Part shown: one piece after another, positions 1 through 4,740 of the stretch
Numbering within the stretch: position 1 is the first letter of the stretch
How the letters are laid out: every line of letters begins with the position of its first letter
Assembly: GCA_023136145.1 (NCBI GenBank)
Contig: JAGLRU010000175.1
Location: 1 to 5,926 of the forward strand
Length of the DNA: 5,926 bases
DNA from: Alphaproteobacteria bacterium
GTDB lineage: Bacteria > Pseudomonadota > Alphaproteobacteria > Micavibrionales > UBA2020
Direction of reading: 5' to 3'
Program-made: the position numbers and the translations under genes
The notes under the pieces: generated by a model
Databases searched by the model: none
What the model was told of the DNA's origin: nothing
Seen by the model: only the letters and a program-made list of their open reading frames with translations

Positions 1-1
1 A

Positions 2-934
2 TCAGGGCTGGACACCGAAAGTAGGTTTCTAAAAAACGCGGACGCAGAAATTGAAGGCAAGTTTTGTGAAGTGGTCAATCGCGCGATTGCCAAGCTGGAG
101 GACAATCACAGTGGCATATTTCATTTTGGAATTAGGAAAGACTCTGACGGACATTACTATCGCATAGAGCCAAAAGGGACGGTGAAAGAGAAGGCAAAAG
201 AAATTCATGATCAGAAAGAGCCGGAGGTCGAGATCTTGGAAAATGGGATTCTTCACCTCATTTTGCACAGTTTTAATCCTTCCGTGCGCACGGATAAGGA
301 GAGAACGCGGTATCAAAACATTCTTCGAGACGCTCTTTTAAATACTCCCGGAATTCGTGGCGTTATTGTTGATTTGACAAAGGATGTCAACGGCGGAGAT
401 CCCGGTCCTATGGTGCGTGGACTTAGTTCGCTTTTAGGATCGGATCCTCTGGTGTATTTTTTAGGACCAAAATGGCCGGAAGCATCTGGAACCAATATCA
501 ACAATCCTGGTATGCCAGCCAAGGAGTGGGATAGGATAGACGAAAAGAATCCTGATAACTTCCCGCACGTTGATATTCCTGTTGCCATGCTTTACGGCCC
601 GAATACGGTGAGTGCTCTTGAATATGTGGCATTGAGTTTTCGGGGGCGTGAGAACACCAAAAGCTTCGGTGCGCCGACAGGTGGAATGACGAGCGGTAAT
701 AATCTTTTTGACCTGACGGCGGACGGGAAAATGCAGATATGCGTTTGTCAAAACGTTATGAGGAACCGTGATAAGACTGTTGGTGATGGCGCATCTATTC
801 AGCCTGATGTCAGGACGGACGATCCTCTTAAGGAGGCTGTTGCATGGCTCAAAAGTGGCATGAACCCCGGAATGGATAATAAAAAAGGTAGTAAAACATC
901 AGTTAAGGCAGAAACACCGGGGATCTCTAAATGA
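2..934 (+). CDS. S41-family (C-terminal processing-like) serine peptidase, 5' end missing
   Basis: The frame is open from the left edge (first full codon at 2) to TGA 932-934, 310 codons, so the gene starts outside the window; the GTG at 71 is internal and is not a credible start because coding sequence continues upstream. The core of an S41 peptidase fold is visible (numbering from the codon at 2): a hydrophobic strand ending VIVDL with Asp124 and Gly-Gly at 131-132, then PMVRGLSSLLG, then GPNTVSALE with the likely nucleophile Ser204 (codon 611-613), GAPTGG at 223-228, and IQPD at 266-269 before a C-terminal DDPLKEAVAWL helix. The Lys that lies 25 residues after the serine in Tsp/CtpA-type enzymes is Met229 here, as in S41 members that do not use a Ser-Lys dyad. 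The tail after about residue 290 is polar and Lys-rich. Substrate and location cannot be inferred because the N-terminus, where a signal peptide would be, is absent. The family call is fairly firm; the role is unknown. Confidence 0.82.
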   Translation, partial: SGLDTESRFLKNADAEIEGKFCEVVNRAIAKLEDNHSGIFHFGIRKDSDGHYYRIEPKGTVKEKAKEIHDQKEPEVEILENGILHLILHSFNPSVRTDKERTRYQNILRDALLNTPGIRGVIVDLTKDVNGGDPGPMVRGLSSLLGSDPLVYFLGPKWPEASGTNINNPGMPAKEWDRIDEKNPDNFPHVDIPVAMLYGPNTVSALEYVALSFRGRENTKSFGAPTGGMTSGNNLFDLTADGKMQICVCQNVMRNRDKTVGDGASIQPDVRTDDPLKEAVAWLKSGMNPGMDNKKGSKTSVKAETPGISK

Positions 935-940
935 CCTTTT

Positions 941-1948
941 TCAATGTTTTTTAAAATGATCCCATCCGCTGTTTTCAAATGTGTACGGCTTTTCATGAAG
1001 TGAATAGTTGAGTATGCCGATATTTCCGGTGACTTCTCCGATCATGAAAAGTGGGCGGTGGAACGTTGCAAGGAAATCTGCAGAAAGTTTTGCGAATGCT
1101 TTTGGATCCACAGTGAGAAGAAGGCAATAATCCTCTCCGCCGGAAGATGCCAGTTTATACGCATTCCATTTATGAGTGGCGCACACGCTCTTTAGGTCTT
1201 CTGATAGGGGCAGTCGATCCAGATAAATATCAATCCCGCATTCGGAGCTTTTGATAAGATGCTTTGCGTCCGAGCCGATACCATCAGAAATATCCATCAT
1301 GGCGTGAACTCCGCTTTTTCGTCCGAGCCATTGGCCTTCCGAAATATGCGGTTCAGGCTGATGATGGTGGCGAATAAGTCGTTTTGCTGTTTGGCTTAGG
1401 GGTTTTTGTTCCAGCAGAAATTTTAGTCCCGCGCCGGAATCGCCAAGCTTTCCTGTTACGCAAACCAGATCGCCAAGGCTTGCATTGGATCTGAATTTGA
1501 TATGTTTGTTTTGAATATTTCCAAGTACCGTTACGTTGATAATGATGCTTTCTTTTGATTTCGTCGTATCCCCTCCGAGAAGACGAACGGAGTATTTCTC
1601 TGCTAGACTTTGGAACCCTTTGAAAAAGCGGTCAACCCATTCGACGGTCAGATCAGGCGTTAGCCCCAGAGATAGGAAAGCGAAGGTTGGCGTTCCACCC
1701 ATTGCCGCAATATCGCTTAGGTTGACGGCAAGCGATTTGTGCCCCAGTTCCTCCGGTGAAATGGTGCTTTTTATAAAATGACTTTCTTCAATGAGCATAT
1801 CCGTCGTTACAAGAAGCGACTGTTTTTGATTCCAAGGAATGACGGCAGCGTCATCTCCGATGCCGGTGATGTCCTTTGGCAAATTCTTGAGAAAATCTTT
1901 GGAAAATCTGTCGATAAGGCCGAATTCGCCGATGTCAGATAACTTCAT
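941..1948 (-). CDS. thiL: Thiamine-monophosphate kinase ThiL
   Basis: ThiL phosphorylates thiamine monophosphate with ATP to give thiamine diphosphate, the last step of cofactor synthesis, in the cytoplasm. The 335-residue product matches the usual family length and carries its hallmark motifs in order: GIGDDAAV (29-36), TTDMLIEESHF (48-58), GHKSLAVNLSDIAAMGG (69-85), LLGGDTTKS (123-131), VTGKLGDSGAG (163-173), DISDGIGSD (218-226) and SGGEDYCLLLT (268-278). These are the Asp-rich metal/nucleotide and substrate segments of the PurM/ThiL fold. The ATG at 1946-1948 is chosen because the MKLSDIGEFGLI opening is typical and an AGGGAG Shine-Dalgarno lies 9 bases upstream (complement 1958-1963). In many alphaproteobacteria thiL follows nusB; here it stands alone, convergent with the peptidase gene and divergent from the small secreted protein gene. 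No TPP riboswitch is visible upstream. Nothing suggests damage. Confidence 0.96.
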   Translation of the reverse strand: MKLSDIGEFGLIDRFSKDFLKNLPKDITGIGDDAAVIPWNQKQSLLVTTDMLIEESHFIKSTISPEELGHKSLAVNLSDIAAMGGTPTFAFLSLGLTPDLTVEWVDRFFKGFQSLAEKYSVRLLGGDTTKSKESIIINVTVLGNIQNKHIKFRSNASLGDLVCVTGKLGDSGAGLKFLLEQKPLSQTAKRLIRHHHQPEPHISEGQWLGRKSGVHAMMDISDGIGSDAKHLIKSSECGIDIYLDRLPLSEDLKSVCATHKWNAYKLASSGGEDYCLLLTVDPKAFAKLSADFLATFHRPLFMIGEVTGNIGILNYSLHEKPYTFENSGWDHFKKH

Positions 1949-1950
1949 AA

Positions 1951-1963
1951 AGGGACGCTCCCT
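1951..1963 (-). promoter_or_regulatory. thiL ribosome binding site inside a small inverted repeat
   Basis: On the - strand the sequence AGGGAGCGTCCCT contains the Shine-Dalgarno AGGGAG (complement 1958-1963), 9 bases before the thiL ATG. The same 13 bases form a perfect 5-bp inverted repeat (AGGGA / TCCCT) with a 3-base loop, so the mRNA could partly mask its own ribosome binding site. The Shine-Dalgarno role is well supported; control by the hairpin is inference. Confidence 0.6.
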
Positions 1964-1971
1964 GCTTATAT

Positions 1972-2000
1972 TTTGTAGACTTGCTTATTTTAAAAGTCAA
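1972..2000 (-). promoter_or_regulatory. Candidate sigma70-type promoter of thiL
   Basis: Reading the - strand, TTGACT (complement 1995-2000) is followed after 17 bases by TACAAA (complement 1972-1977). This is a 5/6 match to the -35 and a 4/6 match to the -10 consensus at ideal spacing. Transcription would begin near complement 1965, giving a leader of only about 16-18 bases that starts right at the Shine-Dalgarno hairpin. No convincing -35/-10 pair was found on the + strand of this gap for the divergent gene. Confidence 0.45.
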
Positions 2001-2055
2001 ATATGGAGCTATAAAAAAGCTTGAGATAAACGGGTTTTGACCTTAAAATTTGTCT

Positions 2056-2424
2056 ATGAAAATGATTTTGTCCGTTTGTGGGCTATTCTTTCTTATCAGT
2101 TTCTCTGCTTTTGCAGGGCAGGTGGGTTATTCTGGTGTTATTGATGATTTGCCGTTGATGCCGAAGATGATCGAAAAAACGGAAGATTCCATCGTTTTCG
2201 ATGCTCCGGGCGGTCGAATCGTTGAAACAAGCGCGGAAATTAAGGCAAATGTGGCGGCTGTCAGTGAGTTTTACGCTGATGCCCTTCCTGCTCTTGGTTG
2301 GGAACCTATTTCATCTTCTGGATTTATCCGTGATAATGAGATATTGAAAATTAGCAGCGAACGAAAAGAGAATATAACGGTTGTTCATTTCAGCCTTGCT
2401 CCATTCAGTGGAGGGAATTTATGA
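2056..2424 (+). CDS. Small secreted protein of unknown function
   Basis: The product is 122 residues from the ATG at 2056. An in-frame TTG at 2050 would add only Met-Ser, and I prefer the ATG because it gives a standard signal peptide. Residues 1-20 are a Lys at position 2, a hydrophobic core (ILSVCGLFFLISF) and an A-F-A cleavage site, so export through Sec is likely, with cleavage after Ala20. Cys8 is not in a lipobox, so it is not a lipoprotein. The mature part of about 100 residues has no Cys and contains a helix-like segment FYADALPALGW (72-82), followed by strand-like hydrophilic sequence; the pattern recalls small alphaproteobacterial periplasmic proteins of unknown function. No clear Shine-Dalgarno precedes the start. 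The last codons contain GGAGGG, and the stop overlaps an ATG (ATGA, 2421-2424), the signature of a translationally coupled next gene that is no longer there. I do not recognise a named family. Confidence 0.75.
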   Translation: MKMILSVCGLFFLISFSAFAGQVGYSGVIDDLPLMPKMIEKTEDSIVFDAPGGRIVETSAEIKANVAAVSEFYADALPALGWEPISSSGFIRDNEILKISSERKENITVVHFSLAPFSGGNL

Positions 2425-2461
2425 GACGGAGGATGAATGTGTCGGTTTATCTGCATGGCAC

Positions 2462-2490
2462 TTGACTTTACCCGAAAAGACCTTTAAAAA
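2462..2490 (+). promoter_or_regulatory. Candidate promoter of rpsT
   Basis: TTGACT (2462-2467) is separated by 17 bases from TAAAAA (2485-2490), 5/6 and 4/6 matches to the sigma70 consensus. It lies in the 163-base gap before rpsT and would give a leader of about 90 bases. That leader contains GTCGGTT twice, 11 bp apart (2529-2535 and 2540-2546), with a third copy upstream of the promoter at 2441-2447. The remainder of the gap shows no other gene. Confidence 0.45.
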
Positions 2491-2566
2491 CATCACGATC
2501 CCTGTTGAGCGTCATTAAGTCCGTATGAGTCGGTTAAGTGTCGGTTGGGAAAGAGTTTAATATTCT

Positions 2567-2573
2567 AAGGAAG
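2567..2573 (+). promoter_or_regulatory. Distant Shine-Dalgarno of rpsT
   Basis: AAGGAAG is the only good anti-16S match upstream of rpsT, but 14 bases separate its end from the ATG at 2588, longer than the usual 5-10. An in-frame TGA at 2576-2578 excludes an upstream start, and the family-conserved M-A-x-H-K-S-A opening fixes the ATG at 2588. Weak initiation would be compatible with the translational self-repression known for S20 in E. coli; that link is inference. Confidence 0.45.
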
Positions 2574-2587
2574 AGTGAAAACAGACA

Positions 2588-2869
2588 ATGGCCATGCACA
2601 AGTCCGCTAAAGTCAGGATCCGCCGAAATGAACGTCGGAAGATATTGAATAAGAATCGTATATCCGCAACGCGTACATCCATCCGTAAGGTGGAAGAAGC
2701 AATTGTAGCGGGAGATTATCAGATAGCTACTGCTGCCTTGAAAGCGGCGCAACCTGCCATTCACCGTAGTGCAGACAAGGGTCTTGTTCACAAGAAAAAT
2801 GCCTCACGTAAGCTGTCGCGTCTTTCTGCACGAATCAAGGCGATCAAAGAAAAAATTTCTGATTCCTGA
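2588..2869 (+). CDS. rpsT: 30S ribosomal protein S20
   Basis: S20 is a primary 16S rRNA-binding protein that helps assemble the 30S subunit. The 93-residue product begins MAMHKSAKVRIRRNERR, the standard S20 opening (MANHKSA...R.R...RR). It continues with SIRKVEEAIVAGDY (about 36-49), AALKAAQPAIHR (about 53-64) and the very typical KGLVHKKNASRKLSRLSARIKAI (about 69-91). It is rich in Arg and Lys and all-helical in this family. It is a few residues longer than the common 87-88, and the extra C-terminal ISDS comes from a 7-bp tandem repeat that also supplies the stop codon. Its place two genes before dnaA matches the rpsT-dnaA order of many alphaproteobacteria, apart from the intervening transporter gene. 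It appears to be transcribed alone, from its own promoter to the terminator near 2919-2946. Confidence 0.97.
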   Translation: MAMHKSAKVRIRRNERRKILNKNRISATRTSIRKVEEAIVAGDYQIATAALKAAQPAIHRSADKGLVHKKNASRKLSRLSARIKAIKEKISDS

Positions 2870-2896
2870 TTTCTTATTTCTTATTTCTGATTCCTA
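2855..2896 (+). repeat. Six tandem 7-bp repeats overlapping the rpsT stop codon
   Basis: Six head-to-tail heptamers fill 42 bases: ATTTCTG, ATTCCTG, ATTTCTT, ATTTCTT, ATTTCTG, ATTCCTA. Units 1-2 encode the last residues of S20 (Ile-Ser-Asp-Ser) and contain its TGA (2867-2869). Units 3-6 lie in the 3' untranslated region. A GATTC (GANTC) is created at each ATTTCTG/ATTCCT junction (2861-2865 and 2889-2893). The period is not a multiple of three, so copy-number change inside the coding part would alter the C-terminus. Confidence 0.85.
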
Positions 2897-2918
2897 AAAA
2901 TTATAAGATCAAAACGGT

Positions 2919-2946
2919 GCGTGAAATTTTTACGCGGCATTTTTTT
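2919..2946 (+). terminator. Candidate intrinsic terminator of rpsT
   Basis: GCGTGAA (2919-2925) pairs with TTTACGC (2929-2935) in a 7-bp stem with one G-T wobble and a 3-base ATT loop. Four bases (GGCA) then precede seven T residues (2940-2946). The gap before the T-tract and the A/T pairs at the top of the stem make it a moderate candidate. It is the only such structure between rpsT and the next gene. Confidence 0.45.
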
Positions 2947-2973
2947 GACATTAAATCATAAAGCATATAAAAA
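2945..2973 (+). promoter_or_regulatory. Promoter of the transporter gene
   Basis: A perfect -35, TTGACA (2945-2950), begins in the last T residues of the preceding terminator. Two overlapping -10 choices exist: TATAAA at 2966-2971 (spacing 15, 5/6 match) and TAAAAA at 2968-2973 (spacing 17, 4/6 match). Either would start RNA around 2976-2982, giving a leader of about 95-100 bases before the ATG at 3077. Confidence 0.6.
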
Positions 2974-3010
2974 ACGTAAGATGCTTTACAAAGCATTGAA
3001 AACGTAATGC
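2960..3010 (+). repeat. Two-copy operator-like repeat at the transporter promoter
   Basis: The module AAAGCAT - AAACGTAA - ATGC occurs twice: AAAGCAT 2960-2966, AAACGTAA 2972-2979, ATGC 2981-2984; and AAAGCAT 2990-2996, AAACGTAA 3000-3007, ATGC 3007-3010. The copies are offset by 26-30 bp, close to three helical turns. Copy 1 covers the -10 region and copy 2 lies just downstream of the likely transcription start. Within it, ATGCTTT (2981-2987) and AAAGCAT (2990-2996) form a perfect inverted repeat, and GCATT (2993-2997) can alternatively pair with AATGC (3006-3010). A repressor site or a switching leader hairpin are both possible; no known regulator motif is recognised. Confidence 0.55.
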
Positions 3011-3076
3011 AGAGATATGTATCTTTTTGCTTAAAGACTTATATCAAGGAAAATCTAAATAAAAACAAGATAAACC

Positions 3077-4459
3077 ATGTCTTTTCTCTCCAAAAATCAA
3101 ACTATAGCAAAAACAGGTTTTAATCGCTGGTTAGCTGTCCCTGCTGCTCTTGGTATTCATATACCTATCGGCCAAGTTTATGCATTTAGTGTATTTAAAC
3201 TTCCTCTTACTCAAGTTATAGGTATCACTCAATCAGCTCCTACTGATTGGGCACAAGAAGATATCGGTTGGATCTTTTCCATCTCCATTTTGTTTTTAGG
3301 CTTAACAGCAGCTTTTGCTGGCAAATGGGCGGAACAACAAGGTCCTCGAAAAATTATGTTTTTAGCTGCACTTTGTTTTAGCGGTGGATTTTTTATTTCT
3401 GCATTGGGAATTTATTTGCACATTCTAGCTTTATTGTATATCGGTTATGGCGTTATTGGCGGGATAGGTTTGGGGCTTGGCTATGTAGCTCCTGTCACCA
3501 TGTTAATGCGTTGGTTTCCTGACCGTCCGGGTATGGCCACAGGCCTTGCCATCATGGGCTTTGGTGGTGGTGCTTTAGTCGCAGCCCCTCTTTCATTAAG
3601 TCTAATGAATGTTTATAAGACTCAAATATCAAATGGCCTTTTTGAAACATTTGTTTCAATGGGTATTATATATTTAATATGTATGCTCATATCGTCCTTT
3701 ATTGTACGCATCCCAGCTAAAGATTGGCACCCGCCCCACATTAAAAATCAAAAAGATAGAAACGCTGCAATCATAGAAAAAAAGAAATCTAAAACTGTTG
3801 AAGAAGCGATGAAAACGCCCACTTTCTATTTCTTGTGGTTGGTAGTGTGTTTAAATGTAACAGCTGGTATAGGGCTTATCTATCAGGCCTCTCCCATGGT
3901 ACAAGAACTTTTCTCTGATAAAGTAACTCCAGAAATTGCTGCATTATTTGTTGCTCTCATTAGTGTTGGCAACATGGCAGGGCGCTTTGCGTGGTCTGCC
4001 GCATCTGATAAACTGGGATGCCCGCTCACCTTCAGCATCTTCTTTCTTTTTGGTGGATTTCTATATTTAAGCTTGAACACCTTTGGAGCAACAAACCACA
4101 TTTATTTTATGGGTGCTTGTGTACTTATTATAAGCATGTATGGAGGATCATTCTCAACCATCCCTGTTTATCTCAAAGGCATCTTTGGTATGGAGTATCT
4201 AGGACCTATTTACGGACGCATCCTTACAGCATGGAGCGTTGCTGGTATTTTAGGCCCAAAGATGTTTGATATTATCCGTAAATATCAATTAGCAGATGGT
4301 GCTACAATTCCCGAAGCTTACGCTGCTATCATTTATGTTATTTTTGGTCTAATGGTAGTTGGTTTTATCTGCAACATCTTAGCTGCTCGAACATTAAAAA
4401 AATTGATGTTGAGCAACAACTCATACATTATACTTCATGAACAGAGCGCAAATGGTTGA
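3077..4459 (+). CDS. Major facilitator transporter, OFA (oxalate/formate antiporter-like) family
   Basis: This is a 460-residue inner-membrane carrier with about 12 hydrophobic segments and a charged, Lys-rich central loop (about 211-245). The opening NRWLAVPAALGIHIPIGQVYAFSVF (16-40) and the signature RWFPDRPGMATGLAIMGFGGG (145-165) are characteristic of the OFA group. A degenerate MFS motif A (AGKWAEQQGPRK, 81-92) follows the second helix, and its second-half counterpart GRFAWSAASDKLG is at 302-314. GPIYGRILTAWSVAGILGP (376-394) also fits OFA proteins. Members exchange small organic acids or other solutes; the substrate here cannot be read from sequence. The start is fixed by an in-frame TAA at 3071-3073. 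No Shine-Dalgarno stands at useful distance (AAGGA at 3046-3050 is 26 bases away). Many stretches are AT-rich (33% GC at 3361-3420 and 4321-4380), unlike thiL and dnaA. With its own promoter and terminator it looks like an acquired single-gene unit placed between rpsT and dnaA. Confidence 0.9.
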   Translation: MSFLSKNQTIAKTGFNRWLAVPAALGIHIPIGQVYAFSVFKLPLTQVIGITQSAPTDWAQEDIGWIFSISILFLGLTAAFAGKWAEQQGPRKIMFLAALCFSGGFFISALGIYLHILALLYIGYGVIGGIGLGLGYVAPVTMLMRWFPDRPGMATGLAIMGFGGGALVAAPLSLSLMNVYKTQISNGLFETFVSMGIIYLICMLISSFIVRIPAKDWHPPHIKNQKDRNAAIIEKKKSKTVEEAMKTPTFYFLWLVVCLNVTAGIGLIYQASPMVQELFSDKVTPEIAALFVALISVGNMAGRFAWSAASDKLGCPLTFSIFFLFGGFLYLSLNTFGATNHIYFMGACVLIISMYGGSFSTIPVYLKGIFGMEYLGPIYGRILTAWSVAGILGPKMFDIIRKYQLADGATIPEAYAAIIYVIFGLMVVGFICNILAARTLKKLMLSNNSYIILHEQSANG

Positions 4460-4473
4460 AGAATACTTAGATT

Positions 4474-4502
4474 TTCCGCTACACGCGGAAGGATGTTTTT
4501 TT
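4474..4502 (+). terminator. Intrinsic terminator of the transporter gene
   Basis: TTCCGC (4474-4479) pairs perfectly with GCGGAA (4485-4490) around a TACAC loop, and two further T-G wobbles extend the stem to 8 pairs. Seven T residues (4496-4502) follow after five bases, two of which (GG) take part in the wobbles. It begins 14 bases after the stop codon at 4457-4459 and should insulate dnaA from transporter transcription. Confidence 0.75.
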
Positions 4503-4565
4503 AAGCAGCTATAATTTTCGCGAAACAAAAATTCCTGATTCAGTTTGTTTATTTCTTTTTGGATT

Positions 4566-4574
4566 TTATCCACA
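4566..4574 (+). promoter_or_regulatory. Consensus DnaA box
   Basis: TTATCCACA is a perfect match to the strong bacterial DnaA-binding consensus (TTATNCACA). It lies 8 bases before a candidate -35 of dnaA, a position suited to autoregulation. It is the only perfect box I found on either strand of the window, and the flanking sequence 4500-4566 is AT-rich. One box is too few to call the replication origin here. Confidence 0.75.
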
Positions 4575-4582
4575 ATCTCTTC

Positions 4583-4609
4583 TTGCGACTCGTTTTGTTG
4601 GGCTATAGT
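4583..4609 (+). promoter_or_regulatory. Candidate dnaA promoter with overlapping GANTC site
   Basis: TTGCGA (4583-4588) and TATAGT (4604-4609) are 4/6 and 5/6 consensus matches, but the 15-base spacing is short, so this is tentative. GACTC (4587-4591), a GANTC site of the kind methylated by CcrM in alphaproteobacteria, overlaps the -35; another GANTC (GATTC) is at 4537-4541. RNA starting near 4616 would place the nested hairpin 4622-4705 at the very 5' end of a leader of about 125 bases. Confidence 0.4.
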
Positions 4610-4621
4610 CTCTACTTTGTA

Positions 4622-4705
4622 TCACGATGAGGACTTAAAATTGAGAAAGCTCGTTCGGAGGAATTTCCGATAGGGAGCTTCTGGCGGGTGTCCTTTAGAT
4701 CGTGA
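4622..4705 (+). other. Nested inverted repeat / structured leader upstream of dnaA
   Basis: Three stems nest in register. Outer: TCACGATGAGGAC (4622-4634) pairs with 4690-4705, giving 13 pairs with one G-T wobble and a 3-base bulge (TAG, 4696-4698). Middle: AAGCTC (4647-4652) pairs with GAGCTT (4675-4680). Inner: TCGGAG (4655-4660) pairs with TTCCGA (4665-4670; one wobble) around a GAAT tetraloop. About 25 pairs in 84 bases, with a 12/9-base internal loop between outer and middle stems. It ends 21 bases before the dnaA Shine-Dalgarno. It could be a regulatory mRNA leader, a small RNA, or a palindromic repeat element. It is not a tRNA: no T- or anticodon arm fits. The pairing is directly visible; the function is unknown. 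Confidence 0.65.
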
Positions 4706-4726
4706 GGTTGAGACAACGCTTGCACT

Positions 4727-4731
4727 AGGGG
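4727..4731 (+). promoter_or_regulatory. dnaA ribosome binding site
   Basis: AGGGG lies 9 bases before the ATG at 4741, and an in-frame TAA at 4735-4737 rules out any upstream start. These two facts fix the dnaA start. The site lies outside the upstream hairpin, so the main fold would not directly hide it. Confidence 0.7.
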
Positions 4732-4740
4732 ATATAAAAA

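Noticed and set aside
71..934. The peptidase gene starting at the GTG at 71.
   Set aside because: The frame is open to the left edge with coding-like sequence, and a 287-residue version would lack the N-terminal part expected of an S41 protein, so the gene is treated as truncated by the window.
1949..2055. TPP riboswitch upstream of thiL.
   Set aside because: The gap is 107 bases with the promoter close to the ATG, and the conserved CUGAGA and related core segments are absent on the thiL strand.
2378..2518. A 46-codon open frame in +1 register across the end of the secreted-protein gene, with a fairly protein-like C-terminus (LPEKTFKNITIPVERH).
   Set aside because: There is no credible start codon or ribosome site, I recognise no family, and the main gene has a normal end, so a frameshifted extension is not supported.
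2981..3123. Two short ORFs in the transporter leader (MLYKALKT at 2981-3007, then a 38-codon frame at 3007-3123 joined by TAATG) that could be leader peptides.
   Set aside because: Neither has a Shine-Dalgarno, the first begins at or before the likely transcript start, and stretches this AT-rich readily give ATG and TAA by chance.
4622..4705. tRNA gene, suggested by a 7-bp terminal stem and a length of 84 bases.
   Set aside because: The internal arms nest instead of forming three side arms, and no T-loop or anticodon loop sequence is present.
4500..4740. Replication origin (oriC).
   Set aside because: The region is AT-rich beside dnaA, but only one perfect DnaA box is present and no 13-mer array is seen; in many alphaproteobacteria oriC lies elsewhere.
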